Assembly: GCF_030323265.1 (NCBI RefSeq)
Contig: NZ_CP104992.1
Span: 1,649,501 to 1,713,500 of the forward strand
Direction: 5' to 3'
Source: Terrirhizobium terrae
GTDB lineage: Bacteria; Pseudomonadota; Alphaproteobacteria; Rhizobiales; Rhizobiaceae
Length of the DNA: 64,000 nt
Shown here: in pieces, positions 21,116 through 30,527 of the stretch
Layout: every line of letters begins with the position of its first letter
Position numbering within the stretch: position 1 is the first letter of the stretch
The notes under the pieces: generated by a model
Databases searched by the model: none
What the model saw: only the letters and a program-made list of their open reading frames with translations
Told to the model about the DNA's origin: nothing
Program-made: the position numbers and the translations under genes

Positions 21116-21480
21116 TTGCCGAGGACCTTCCTGGTGATCTTCACGAGGCTCTCGGGATCGAACGGCTTGGTCAGCCAGCCGGTCGCGCCGGCAGCCTTTG
21201 CCTCGGCCTTCAGCTCGGCGTCGGATTCCGTGGTGAGGAAGATGACCGGAACGCCCATATGGGCCGGCAGCTTGCGCAGCTCGCGGATCATCGTCAGGCC
21301 ATCCATGTTCGGCATGTTGAGGTCTGTGACGATGAGATCGAACTGTCCTGCATTGAGCTTGGCAAGGCCGTCGAGGCCATCGACGGCCTCGGTTACCTGG
21401 TAGCCGGCATTGGTCAGCGCGACCCTCGTCGTCAGTCGGATACTCGCCGAATCGTCGACGGTGAGGATGGTGGCGCTCAT
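21112..21480 (-). CDS. cheY: Chemotaxis response regulator CheY
   Basis: A 122-residue single-domain receiver with Asp9/Asp10, phospho-acceptor Asp53 (VTDLNMPNMDG), the conserved Thr in IFLTTES and the Lys in WLTKPFDPE. It overlaps the STAS gene upstream and cheA downstream by four bases each. Probably the motor-binding or phosphate-sink output of this operon; the sequence alone does not tell which. Confidence 0.95.
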   Translation of the reverse strand: MSATILTVDDSASIRLTTRVALTNAGYQVTEAVDGLDGLAKLNAGQFDLIVTDLNMPNMDGLTMIRELRKLPAHMGVPVIFLTTESDAELKAEAKAAGATGWLTKPFDPESLVKITRKVLGK

Positions 21481-21806
21481 TGATTTACCCCTTGATGAAG
21501 CCAGAATTTCGCGTCTTCGGCCGACATGCCTTCCAGGAAGCCGCTGCGACGCAGCGTTTCGAGCAGCGCGCCGTTAGCCGGCTGCGAAAGCGCGATGCTC
21601 TTGCCGGCGGTCCCGGCATGGATCCTTGCCGCCTCGATCATCTGGATGAAGCTGATGTCGACCTGCACATCGTCCGCCAGCATGATCGTGGCGGCCTCGT
21701 GTGCGTCCATGAATGTCAGCAGATCTTCGCGTGCAGACGTAATCGCCCGAACGGTCAGGTTGGCGGGCAGCGAGAGGCTCGCCTCGCTTCGACCGGAAGT
21801 ATTCAT
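21477..21806 (-). CDS. STAS-domain protein heading the che operon
   Basis: 109 residues resembling a STAS (anti-sigma-antagonist-like) domain: SLPANLTVRAITSAREDLLTFMDAH, then ATIMLADDVQVDISFIQMIEAARIHAGTAGKSIAL, then LETLRRSGFLEGM. The segment with Asp-Ile-Ser matches the usual phospho-serine position of STAS domains. The start at 21806 has GGAG six bases before it. It is the first gene of the operon, with ATGA coupling to cheY. No STAS kinase or phosphatase is nearby, so it may act through the receptors or CheA. Function is inferred. Confidence 0.85.
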   Translation of the reverse strand: MNTSGRSEASLSLPANLTVRAITSAREDLLTFMDAHEAATIMLADDVQVDISFIQMIEAARIHAGTAGKSIALSQPANGALLETLRRSGFLEGMSAEDAKFWLHQGVNQ

Positions 21807-22158
21807 ACGTGCTCCAAACATCTTCGAATATGCTGAAATGGCCTGCCAAAGTTGCGCCTTCATGCTTAACGGGGCCTTAATCCGCTCCAGTGAGTTTTCG
21901 TGCAGGATTAGTAATAAGCGGCGTTTGGACCCTGTTCATATCTGCCGAAAATTAACCACGCGCGCCGAATCCGCCGCCGCGTTTCAGCCCGGTTAACCCT
22001 CGCTCCCGCAGATTGCCGCCATGCGAAGACAGCCCGTGCCTCGCCGATCGCCAAGCTCTCTTAGCCGGCGACGAAAAGGCGGAGAGCTGTCCCAGGATGA
22101 ACAGGGTGAAGTCTCTGCCGATCGGGCCTTAAAGAGTCGACGGCAGTCATGAAGGGTG
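21807..22158. other. Divergent control region between the che operon and the receptor-like gene
   Basis: About 350 bases without a gene, expected to hold two back-to-back promoters. No convincing -35/-10 pair or repeat was found. Open frames crossing it have no ribosome binding site. Confidence 0.4.
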
Positions 22159-23914
22159 ATGCGCGTGGCAGTCGCAGCAGTATTGTTGAACACGACCGAG
22201 TTTTCTTCGGCTCCGATCAATCGGGTAGCCCATGGCGCCGATCTCGTCGCCAGGATGGAGATCGCCCGCTCCCGGATTGAGGAGCGCTTCCTTGAAGGGG
22301 CGCGGCGCTGCTCTCCATTCTCGACGTTCTCAACAGACTGATCACCTCGCTCGACCAGCTCACCGGTTCGCTCGATGAAGAAACCGCGAATGCCACCATG
22401 GCCGAGCTTCAGCAGACGGTGGGCAAGCTTGCCGACCTGAGCAAGCTAGAGGCTGCTCGCCAGGCCGGTTTCTGCGAAATTTCAGGCGCCCAGAAGAACC
22501 TGCGCCCACATGTGGAAAGCATGCAGGAAACCATGCGCTACCTGCGAACCTTTGCCGTCACCGCCAAGATTACCGGTGCAGGCATCGAGGACTTTGCCGG
22601 TTTCGCCGAGGAAATCCTCGAGCGCATCCACACCGGGACGCGGCAGGTCAACGAATTCGGCGACAAGCTGCAGCATCTCGGCGCGGGTCTCGGCTCCGTC
22701 ATGGCGCGCGGCGAAAAGACCATCGCACGCTATGAGACGGCGATCCCGGCCATCGTCTCGGATCTCTCCAGGGGTGGGATCGAAATCGGCGGCCATCGCA
22801 AGGTTCTGGTCGAGCGCGCCGAGCGCGTCCGCAAGATTGCATCCGGCATCCAGACCAAGCTTGCATCGACGCTTTCGGCCATGCAGATCGGCGACATTAC
22901 CCGCCAGCGCATCGAGCACTGCCAGGCTTCGCTGACCATGCTCGACGAGTATCTCGCCGCCGAGACCGCCGGCCTTGGCGAAGAAGATCGCGACAACCTG
23001 TCGTCGATCGTTACCAATCTCGTCGCTGCCCAGCTCGGCCAGTCGATCGACGATTTCGATCGCGATACGGCAAAGATCGTCGCGACGGTCGCGAGTTTCC
23101 GCTCAGATCTGGCGGAGATCGACGACCTGCGCCGGATGATGACCCACGAAGGCGAAAGCGATGGCGACAACGCCATGCGCCGGCTGGAAGGCAGTGTCGG
23201 CACGGCCCGCGGGGCAGTGCGCGAGATCGAGGCCGTCGCGGCGGAAGCGGGCGAACTCAGCCGCTCCACGGGCGCCACGGTCCGCGAACTGATCGACGGC
23301 GTCGGCCTGCTGCAGCTGGTGCGCACCGACATTCACTACATGGCGCTCAACACCAATCTGCGCTGCGGCAAGATCGGCGAGCATGGCAAGGCGCTCAACG
23401 TCGTCACCGCCGAGCTGCGCAATTTTGCCGGCGCGCTGGATGAGACCGCCGAGAAGGTTCTGGTCGAGCTGACGACGCTGGAAACGGCAGCAGACAAGCT
23501 CAACGGCACGCAGGACGACGATGCGGCCGAGACGCTGGATGCCCGTCTTGAGCGCGCCATGGACAATATCCGCGCCGTCGGCGATCGGATGGACGGAGAG
23601 GCCGAGGCGCTGGGCGAGCAGAGCCGCGTGGCGATCGACGAGATGGACCGCTCGCTGTCGCGGCTCGATTTCAAGGCCGAACTCGGGGAAGTCCTGCGCG
23701 CCTGCGCCGACGAGATTTCGCTGGTCGGGAGTGCTGCTCCTCCGCCATGCTGGCGCCGGTGCTCTCCGATCTGTCCGGCCGTATCGCCCGGCTCTATACG
23801 ATGGTCTCCGAGCGGGAGGTTCATGCCGCCGTCCTCGGCGAAGCGCCGCCGGTCGCTGCGCCGGCCGTTGCCGCCGTGATGAGCGACGACGATATCGACG
23901 ACGCGCTGTTCTGA
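22159..23914 (+). CDS. Soluble receptor-like (MCP-type) coiled-coil protein, two frameshifts
   Basis: Long helical protein without a membrane segment. The most conserved-looking part, DIHYMALNTNLRCGKIGEHG followed by KALNVVTAELRNFAG, is a degenerate version of the MCP hairpin tip and neck. The acidic tail ends DDDIDDALF. Two one-base gaps break the frame: in the G-run 22297-22300 (one more G gives EGGAALLSILDVLNRLITS) and in 23727-23729 (one more G gives VGECCSSAMLAPVLSDL). With both repaired the protein is 585 residues. The start is uncertain: ATG 22159, TTG 22183 or 22186, or ATG 22255. It is divergent from the che operon and may feed cytoplasmic signals to its CheA. Confidence 0.75.
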
Positions 23915-24089
23915 TCGGCGATATCGCCTGATTTTCAGTCATCCTTGGCCGCGTGGCGGAAGCTGCGCGGCCGAATTATTCGGGGCCTGCGCCTTGACCT
24001 TTGCGGTCCGCTGGGTCATTTGACGCCCCTTGATTGAAGAAGCGCCTTTACGGGACGAACCCCGGTGGCGCTGGCAAAGAGATTAAACA

Positions 24090-24497
24090 ATGGCCAAGGC
24101 TACATCTTCGGCGCCCTCCCAGCGCATGCTTCGCGTTGGCGAACAGGTTCGCGCCGCCATCACCCAGGTCCTGCAGCGCGGCGAAGTGCGCGACGACCTG
24201 ATCGAGAAGACGGTGATCTCCGTGTCGGAAGTGCGCATGTCGCCCGACCTGAAGATCGCGACCGCCTATGTGACGCCGCTCGGCGTTGCCGACCACCAGA
24301 CGGTGATCGACACGCTGAACCGCCATGCGAAATTCATCCGCGGCCGCCTCGGCGGCCAGCTGCGGCAGATGAAATACATGCCGGAAGTGCGCTTCCGCGA
24401 CGACACGAGCTTCGACAATTACAAGAAGATCGATGAGCTGCTCCGTTCGCCCGAAGTCCAGCGGGACCTCGGCGAAGACGGCGACGACAACGCTTAA
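24090..24497 (+). CDS. rbfA: Ribosome-binding factor A
   Basis: 135 residues. RbfA binds the 30S subunit during 16S 5'-end maturation. The KH-like core is clear: [20 protein letters not shown], then [20 protein letters not shown], then [22 protein letters not shown]. It is followed after 15 bases by truB, the usual order in alphaproteobacteria, with infB normally just upstream; infB is not in front here. Confidence 0.96.
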   Translation: MAKATSSAPSQRMLRVGEQVRAAITQVLQRGEVRDDLIEKTVISVSEVRMSPDLKIATAYVTPLGVADHQTVIDTLNRHAKFIRGRLGGQLRQMKYMPEVRFRDDTSFDNYKKIDELLRSPEVQRDLGEDGDDNA

Positions 24498-24512
24498 ATC
24501 TGAAGAGAACGC

Positions 24513-25442
24513 ATGTCCAAACCACGCAAACCCAAGGGCCGGGCCGTTTCCGGCTGGCTGATCCTCGACAAGCCGGTCGATTTCGGCTCGACCGAAGCCG
24601 TGTCCAAGATCAAGTGGCTGCTCAATGCCCAGAAGGCGGGACACGCCGGCACGCTCGATCCGCTCGCCTCCGGCATGCTGCCGATCGCGCTGGGTGACGC
24701 GACGAAGACCGTTCCCTATGTCATGGACGGCCGCAAGATCTACGAATTCACCGTGACCTGGGGCGAGGAACGCTCGACCGACGACCTCGAGGGCGAGGTT
24801 ACGCAGAGCTCGGACACGCGCCCGGCCGAACAGGCGATCCGTGATCTCCTGCCGAATTATACCGGCACCATCCAGCAGATCCCGCCGCAGTTCTCCGCGA
24901 TCAAGATCGCCGGCGAGCGCGCCTATGATCTCGCCCGTGATGGCGAGACGGTCGAGATCCCGTCCCGCGAGGTCGAGGTGTTTCGCCTGACGCTGCTCGG
25001 TGTCGAGGCCGACAAGGCGCATTTCGAGGTCGAATGCGGCAAGGGCACCTATGTGCGCTCGCTCGCCCGTGATTTTGGCCGCGACCTCGGCTGCTACGGG
25101 CACATTTCCAATCTCCGCCGCACCTTCGTTGCCCCCTTCGGCGAGGATAAGATGGTGCCGCTCGCCGATCTCGTGGCGCTGGAAAAGATCGAGGACCGCG
25201 ACGAGCGTCTTGCCGCGCTCGATGCCTATCTGATCGATACGGCGGAAGCGCTGTCGAGCCTGCCGCATCTGCCGGTGACGGATGACCAGGCGCACCGCAT
25301 CAAGATGGGCAACGCGATCATCCTGCGCGGCCGCGATGTGCCGGTCGAAGAGCCGGAAGCCTATGCGACCGCCCGCGGCCGCCTGATCGCCATCGGCGAG
25401 ATCGGCCAGGGCGAATTCCGGCCGAAGCGCGTCTTCGGCTGA
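24513..25442 (+). CDS. truB: tRNA pseudouridine(55) synthase
   Basis: 309 residues. Makes pseudouridine 55 in the T-loop of tRNAs. The catalytic motif [16 protein letters not shown] has Asp49 as nucleophile; the family motifs [17 protein letters not shown] and [17 protein letters not shown] follow, and a C-terminal PUA-like part runs from about 260. Co-directional with rbfA and rpsO. Confidence 0.97.
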   Translation: MSKPRKPKGRAVSGWLILDKPVDFGSTEAVSKIKWLLNAQKAGHAGTLDPLASGMLPIALGDATKTVPYVMDGRKIYEFTVTWGEERSTDDLEGEVTQSSDTRPAEQAIRDLLPNYTGTIQQIPPQFSAIKIAGERAYDLARDGETVEIPSREVEVFRLTLLGVEADKAHFEVECGKGTYVRSLARDFGRDLGCYGHISNLRRTFVAPFGEDKMVPLADLVALEKIEDRDERLAALDAYLIDTAEALSSLPHLPVTDDQAHRIKMGNAIILRGRDVPVEEPEAYATARGRLIAIGEIGQGEFRPKRVFG

Positions 25443-25481
25443 ACCTCTTCCATTCCCCCGGTGAATGGTTTATAGGCACCG

Positions 25482-25507
25482 CCAGCAAAGGCAGGCTTTT
25501 CGGCCTG
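25482..25507 (+). terminator. Possible weak terminator between truB and rpsO
   Basis: CAGGC and GCCTG arms around a T-rich loop, followed by TTTTGC. The stem is short, so readthrough from truB into rpsO is likely. Confidence 0.35.
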
Positions 25508-25585
25508 TTTTGCAATTCATGGCCAAGGCTGGACGACATCCCGGCCTCTGGCGACCCTAATCCTCAGTTCAGAAAGGATCACACG

Positions 25586-25855
25586 ATGTCGATCACTGCA
25601 GAGCGCAAGACCGCCCTCATCAAGGAATACGCAACCTTCGAAGGCGACACCGGTTCTCCGGAAGTCCAGGTTGCCATCCTGACCGAGCGGATCAACAACC
25701 TGACCGAACACTTCAAGGGTCACAAGAAGGACAACCACTCCCGTCGTGGCCTTCTGACCATGGTTTCCAGCCGCCGTTCGCTTCTTGACTATCTCAAGAA
25801 GAAGGACGAAGGCCGTTACACCAAGCTGATCGGCAGCCTCGGTATCCGCCGCTAA
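25586..25855 (+). CDS. rpsO: 30S ribosomal protein S15
   Basis: 89 residues, the family length. It binds the central domain of 16S rRNA. Recognisable by [39 protein letters not shown] and the end [28 protein letters not shown] precedes the ATG. rpsO-pnp adjacency is conserved across proteobacteria, as here. Confidence 0.98.
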   Translation: MSITAERKTALIKEYATFEGDTGSPEVQVAILTERINNLTEHFKGHKKDNHSRRGLLTMVSSRRSLLDYLKKKDEGRYTKLIGSLGIRR

Positions 25856-25864
25856 TGAATTGCA

Positions 25865-25901
25865 GGTGGGCGCTTCCTGAAACGCCCACCGCATCTTTTT
25901 T
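25865..25901 (+). terminator. Rho-independent terminator of rpsO
   Basis: GGTGGGCG pairs with CGCCCACC across a 10-base loop and is followed, after GCATC, by six T residues. It lies ten bases after the rpsO stop. Confidence 0.88.
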
Positions 25902-26189
25902 ACGGGTGCTTCGGTACTCTCTACCGGTCCTGCGCTCCTTGCGCATGACCAACCAAGGCGGACCCGGATGGGCCGGTTTCGCCACCAAAACCAGACCTGT
26001 CATGGGGCAGGATTGCCGGATGCTTTTGATCGGAGCCGCTTGGCGGCTTCGGTCAGTTTGAAAGCTTCTCGTTGTCTTGCCCGTGATGTGTCGCATTGTT
26101 CGCGGCTGATGCGCTGCCGCCCGTTACGGATATTCCTTTAAAAAGGGATCCAGGGGCGAGGCGCCGTCTTCCGCGTTGAAGGACAAGAC
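25902..26189 (+). promoter_or_regulatory. Leader and promoter region of pnp
   Basis: About 290 bases between the rpsO terminator and pnp without a gene. GAAGGACAAGAC is a good ribosome binding site for the ATG at 26190. A small TTCCTTTAAAAAGGGA stem lies at 26130-26146. In enterobacteria pnp is autoregulated through its leader, so this stretch is the place to look, but no homologous structure is evident. Confidence 0.4.
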
Positions 26190-28325
26190 ATGTTCAATAC
26201 GCATTCTGTCGAAATCGAATGGGCAGGCCGCCCGCTGAAGCTGGAAACGGGCAAGATCGCCCGCCAGGCTGACGGCGCCGTTCTCGCCACCTACGGCGAA
26301 ACCGTCGTTCTCGCCACCGTCGTTTCGGCCAAGGCGCCGAAGCCGGGCCAGGACTTCTTCCCGCTCACCGTCAACTACCAGGAAAAGACCTACGCCGCCG
26401 GCAAGATCCCGGGTGGCTACTTCAAGCGCGAAGGTCGTCCGTCGGAAAACGAAACCCTGGTTTCGCGCCTGATCGACCGTCCGATCCGCCCGCTCTTCCC
26501 GGAAGGCTACAAGAACGACACCCAGGTCGTCGTCACCGTCATCCAGCATGACCTCGAGAACAACCCGGACATCCTGTCCATGGTTGCCACCTCGGCAGCG
26601 CTGACGCTCTCCGGCGTACCGTTCATGGGCCCGATCGGCGGCGCACGCGTCGGCTACATCAACGGCGAATACGTCCTCAACCCGCATCTCGACGAAATGG
26701 ATGAGTCGGTTCTCGACCTCGTCGTCGCCGGTACCCAGGACGCCGTCCTGATGGTTGAATCGGAAGCCAAGGAACTCAACGAAGAAGTCATGCTCGGCGC
26801 CGTCATGTTCGGCCACCGTGGCTTCCAGCCGGTCATCGACGCGATCATCAAGCTCGCCGAAGTGGCTGCCAAGGAACCGCGCGACTTCCAGCCGGAAGAC
26901 TATTCCGAACTCGAAGCCGAAATGCTGAAGCTGTTCGAAGCCGAACTGCGCGAAGGCTACAAGATCACCCAGAAGGCTGATCGCTACGCAGCCATCGACG
27001 CCGTCAAGGCCAAGGTCAAGGCTCACTTCTTCCCGGAAGGCGTAGAGCCGAAGTACACGGCCGAAGTCATCGGCTCCGTCTTCAAGCACCTGCAGGCCAA
27101 GATCGTTCGCTGGAACATCCTCGACACCAAGAGCCGCATCGACGGCCGCGACCTGTCGACCGTTCGTGCGATCACGTCGGAAGTCGGTATCCTGCCGCGC
27201 ACCCACGGTTCGTCGCTCTTCACCCGCGGTGAAACGCAGGCGATCGTCGTTGCCACGCTCGGCACCGGCGAAGACGAGCAGTATGTCGACAGCCTCACGG
27301 GCATGTACAAGGAGCGCTTCCTGCTCCATTACAACTTCCCGCCTTACTCCGTTGGCGAAACCGGCCGCATGGGTTCCCCGGGCCGCCGCGAAATCGGTCA
27401 CGGCAAGCTCGCATGGCGCGCTATCCGTCCGATGCTGCCTTCGGCCGAGCAGTTCCCCTACACGCTGCGCGTCGTCTCGGAAATCACCGAGTCCAACGGC
27501 TCGTCCTCGATGGCAACCGTCTGCGGCACCTCGCTCGCTCTGATGGACGCCGGCGTTCCGCTCGCAAAGCCGGTTGCCGGTATCGCCATGGGCCTCATCC
27601 TCGAAGGTGAGCGCTTTGCGGTTCTCTCCGACATCCTCGGCGACGAAGACCACCTCGGCGACATGGACTTCAAGGTTGCAGGTACGGCCGACGGCATCAC
27701 CTCGCTGCAGATGGACATCAAGATCGCAGGCATCACCGAAGAGATCATGAAGGTCGCGCTTGCCCAGGCACAGGGTGGCCGCAAGCACATCCTCGGCGAG
27801 ATGTCGAACGCCATCTCCGAAGGCCGTGCACAGCTCGGCGAATTCGCTCCGCGCATCGAAGTCATGAACATCCCGGTCGACAAGATCCGTGAAGTCATCG
27901 GTTCGGGCGGCAAGGTCATCCGCGAAATCGTCGAAAAGACCGGCGCCAAGATCAACATCGAAGACGACGGCACCGTCAAGATCGCCTCGTCCTCGGGCAA
28001 GGAAATCGAAGCGGCCCGCAAGTGGATCCACTCGATCGTTGCCGAGCCGGAAGTCGGCGTGATCTACGAAGGCACCGTTGTGAAGACCGCCGATTTCGGC
28101 GCCTTCGTCAACTTCTTCGGCGCTCGTGACGGTCTGGTCCATATCTCGCAGCTCGCTTCCGAGCGCGTTGCCAAGACCTCCGACGTCGTCAAGGAAGGCG
28201 ACAAGGTCTGGGTCAAGCTGATGGGCTTCGACGAGCGCGGCAAGGTTCGCCTGTCGATGAAGGTCGTCGACCAGGCCACTGGCCAGGAAATCAAGAAGGC
28301 CGACGGCGACGCAGCCGCCGAATAA
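26190..28325 (+). CDS. pnp: Polyribonucleotide nucleotidyltransferase (PNPase)
   Basis: 711 residues. Phosphorolytic 3'-5' exoribonuclease, trimeric, part of RNA turnover with RNase E. Two RNase PH domains (second with [15 protein letters not shown] and [15 protein letters not shown]), then a KH domain ([20 protein letters not shown]) and an S1 domain ([20 protein letters not shown], then [10 protein letters not shown]). Intact and of family length. Codon use is strongly biased, as expected for an abundant protein. Confidence 0.98.
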   Translation: MFNTHSVEIEWAGRPLKLETGKIARQADGAVLATYGETVVLATVVSAKAPKPGQDFFPLTVNYQEKTYAAGKIPGGYFKREGRPSENETLVSRLIDRPIRPLFPEGYKNDTQVVVTVIQHDLENNPDILSMVATSAALTLSGVPFMGPIGGARVGYINGEYVLNPHLDEMDESVLDLVVAGTQDAVLMVESEAKELNEEVMLGAVMFGHRGFQPVIDAIIKLAEVAAKEPRDFQPEDYSELEAEMLKLFEAELREGYKITQKADRYAAIDAVKAKVKAHFFPEGVEPKYTAEVIGSVFKHLQAKIVRWNILDTKSRIDGRDLSTVRAITSEVGILPRTHGSSLFTRGETQAIVVATLGTGEDEQYVDSLTGMYKERFLLHYNFPPYSVGETGRMGSPGRREIGHGKLAWRAIRPMLPSAEQFPYTLRVVSEITESNGSSSMATVCGTSLALMDAGVPLAKPVAGIAMGLILEGERFAVLSDILGDEDHLGDMDFKVAGTADGITSLQMDIKIAGITEEIMKVALAQAQGGRKHILGEMSNAISEGRAQLGEFAPRIEVMNIPVDKIREVIGSGGKVIREIVEKTGAKINIEDDGTVKIASSSGKEIEAARKWIHSIVAEPEVGVIYEGTVVKTADFGAFVNFFGARDGLVHISQLASERVAKTSDVVKEGDKVWVKLMGFDERGKVRLSMKVVDQATGQEIKKADGDAAAE

Positions 28326-28348
28326 GCTTTCGAATGATTGAAATGAAG

Positions 28349-28385
28349 GGCGCGGAAGTTTCCTCTTCCGCGCCTTTTCTTTATT
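28349..28385 (+). terminator. Rho-independent terminator of pnp
   Basis: Perfect 10-bp stem GGCGCGGAAG / CTTCCGCGCC with a 6-base loop, followed by TTTTCTTTATT. It starts 24 bases after the pnp stop. Confidence 0.92.
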
Positions 28386-28422
28386 GATAGATGACAAACA
28401 CGAACCGCCAAGGTCCGCACCC

Positions 28423-29430
28423 ATGAGCCGCGACGCGCTGAAAACCCTGTTCCACCCCTTCGTCACTGACGCCGTGCCCATGCCCGGCGAAGGCGAGCGG
28501 GTGATCTTTCTCGGCGCCGAGGCTGGCAATGCGAGGCCGGAAGGTTTTGATGCTGAGATCACCTATGCTCAACCCTTCCGCCCGCTCTTCCGCGGCCTGC
28601 GCGACAATGCTTTCCCGGAAGCCGAGGGTGACGATTACGATGGCGCGCTGATCCTTTGCGGCAAGCATCGCGGCGACAACGAGAACCGCGTCGCCGAGGC
28701 GCTGGCACGCGTCAAGGTCGGCGGCCTGATCGTCGTTGCCGGCGGCAAGGAAGACGGCATCCAGGCGCTGCGCACGATGCTTCTTAAGCTCAACATCCCG
28801 CTCGACTACACGCCGAAATATCATGGTGTCGCCATCTGGTTCGGCCGGCCGGAAGATGCGGGCGATGCGATCAAGGCGCTCAAGAAGACCGCTGTAACGG
28901 TCGAGGGACGCTTCCAGGCGGCTCCGGGCATGTTCAGCCATGACCGCATCGATGCGGGCTCGGAGCTTCTCGCAGGCCGCTTCCCGACCGATTTCGACGG
29001 CAATGTCGCGGATTTCGGCGCCGGCTGGGGCTATCTCTCCGTCATGCTGGCCGAGAAGTCGCCGCGCGTACACCGGATCGACCTGTTCGAGGCCGATTAC
29101 CGGGCGCTGGAATTCGCCAAGCAGAATCTGGCGCATAACTGCCCGGACCTCGAGGCACGCTTCTTCTGGCAGGATCTCGGAGCCGAGCCGCCGAAGGAAA
29201 AATACGACATGGTCATCATGAACCCACCCTTCCACGAGGCGCAGGCCGCTGATCCGGAATTGGGCCGCACGATGATCCGCACCGCCGCCGGCGCGCTGAA
29301 GCAGGGCGGGCGCCTGATGATGGTCGCCAATCGCGGCCTTCCCTACGAGCCGGTGCTCGACGAAGCGTTCCGCGAATACGGCGAAACCTGCCGTAACGCC
29401 AAGTTCAAGGTTCTCTGGGCGAAGAAGTAA
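28423..29430 (+). CDS. rsmC: RsmC-like 16S rRNA guanine-N2 methyltransferase
   Basis: 335 residues, class I SAM-dependent methyltransferase. The C-terminal half has motif I VADFGAGWGYLSVMLAE, the acidic SAM ribose contact LFEADYRALEF and the catalytic NPPFH (MVIMNPPFHEAQA), typical of RsmC/RlmG enzymes that methylate guanine N2. The N-terminal half is a decayed duplicate of the same fold, also as in RsmC. ATG 28423 is preferred over an in-frame TTG at 28384 that sits on the pnp terminator. Confidence 0.85.
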   Translation: MSRDALKTLFHPFVTDAVPMPGEGERVIFLGAEAGNARPEGFDAEITYAQPFRPLFRGLRDNAFPEAEGDDYDGALILCGKHRGDNENRVAEALARVKVGGLIVVAGGKEDGIQALRTMLLKLNIPLDYTPKYHGVAIWFGRPEDAGDAIKALKKTAVTVEGRFQAAPGMFSHDRIDAGSELLAGRFPTDFDGNVADFGAGWGYLSVMLAEKSPRVHRIDLFEADYRALEFAKQNLAHNCPDLEARFFWQDLGAEPPKEKYDMVIMNPPFHEAQAADPELGRTMIRTAAGALKQGGRLMMVANRGLPYEPVLDEAFREYGETCRNAKFKVLWAKK

Positions 29431-29517
29431 CACGCCCGCACCCGAGCGATTTCATGGCTTGCCTGATAGCGTCGATGCAAACTAAGGTTGCGTCTGGTGG
29501 TGTCGGGGGACAACTGC

Positions 29518-30159
29518 ATGAGATGGCCGGGCTTGGGTTTGGCTCTATGGCTGACCGCTGCAGGCGCGGCGTCGGCCGAGCCAGCGCGTATTACCTGGGA
29601 ATGGTATAACGCAGCCGAAATCCATCAGGGCGACAGAGGGCGGGGCGCAGAGAATCCGAGGCTCGCCGCGCATTACTTCCGGCTCGCCGCCGAAAAGGGC
29701 AATGCGGCTGCCGCCTACAAGCTCGGCGAGATCTACGAGAGCGGAAAGGCACTGCCCGCAGATCCGCTGCAGGCCTTCTACTGGTACATGCGCGCCGCGG
29801 CCAAGAATGACAAGCACGGACAGCTCAAGATCGGCTGGTGCTACCAGAAGGGCATCGGCGTGCAGCCCGACCCGAGGATCGCTGCGATCTGGTATCGGCT
29901 CGCTGCCGAGAACGACAATATCTGGGGCTACCACATGCTTGCCTTCATGCTGGCAGACGGCGAGGGCGTGGCGAAGGATGTTGCGCAGGCACGGCGCTAT
30001 CTCGAGCTCAGCCTGCCGAAGACGAAGGATCACTGGGCCAAGTGGAAGCTCGCCCACCTGATCGCGCAGGAGAACCCGAAGAAAGCCAAGGCTCTGCTTA
30101 AGGAGGCTGCCGCCGCCGGGAATGCCCAGGCGATGGATGATCTAGAGAAACTGCCTTGA
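29518..30159 (+). CDS. Secreted Sel1-repeat (TPR-like) protein
   Basis: 213 residues with a signal peptide (MRWPGLGLALWLTAAGAASA). Four or five Sel1-like repeats follow: AAHYFRLAAEKGNAAAAYKLGEIY, QAFYWYMRAAAKNDKHGQLK, IAAIWYRLAAENDNIWGYHM and ARRYLELSLPKTKDHWAKWK. ATG 29518 is chosen because GGGGGA precedes it by ten bases and the signal peptide follows at once. Periplasmic protein-protein interaction is inferred; no partner gene is adjacent. Confidence 0.85.
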   Translation: MRWPGLGLALWLTAAGAASAEPARITWEWYNAAEIHQGDRGRGAENPRLAAHYFRLAAEKGNAAAAYKLGEIYESGKALPADPLQAFYWYMRAAAKNDKHGQLKIGWCYQKGIGVQPDPRIAAIWYRLAAENDNIWGYHMLAFMLADGEGVAKDVAQARRYLELSLPKTKDHWAKWKLAHLIAQENPKKAKALLKEAAAAGNAQAMDDLEKLP

Positions 30160-30419
30160 TCATGCCTCTATCAAGGGAACAGTGATGAGGAACGCGCCAT
30201 TCGCGAGATCCGTGGCTATGTCGCCACAAGACATAAGCTGGTCCAACTTGGTTGGGTCAGGCAATACTTCGTCCTCCGCCCAGAGCTGCAGGGCCTCGAT
30301 CGCATTGATCCCTAGATCCTCCTCACGATCCGCAGCCGAAAAGACTGACGGAAGATCAGGAAGCTGACGCCGTATGCGCTATCGTCATCCTTGTGTACGA
30401 CCGCGATGAAATGCTTCAT
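30160..30419 (-). CDS. hicB: HicB family antitoxin-like protein, orphan (frameshifted)
   Basis: Start MKHFIAVVHKDDDSAYGVSF, then in another frame PDLPSVFSAADREEDLG, INAIEALQLWAEDE and a C-terminal helix ending LANGAFLITVPLIEA. This is the partial RNase-H-like HicB fold (YGVSFPDLPS). One base is missing from a C-run on the minus strand (plus strand 30359-30360); restoring it gives 86 residues. It abuts the stop of the Sel1 gene tail to tail. No hicA-like gene lies on either side, so it is solitary. Without the repair no continuous frame shows it. Confidence 0.75.
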
Positions 30420-30472
30420 GTGCCGGCTCCCAGTTTAGCCTGAGCCGATGCTACACGATGCCATGGTAAACG

Positions 30473-30503
30473 AAAGGGCCCGCGCATCGGGATGCACGAG
30501 CCC
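30473..30503 (-). terminator. Rho-independent terminator of fabI
   Basis: On the minus strand GGGCTCGTGCAT pairs fully (two or three G-T pairs) with ATGCGCGGGCCC around CCCG and is followed by TTTCGTTT. It ends the fabA-fabB-fabI transcript. Confidence 0.85.
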
Positions 30504-30527
30504 TTCTTCAATTCATGCAGCCAGTGC

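Noticed and set aside
26124..28562. 812-codon open frame opposite pnp
   Set aside because: Exact antisense shadow of pnp, which is intact with clear domains and strong codon bias; the antisense product resembles nothing and has no ribosome binding site.
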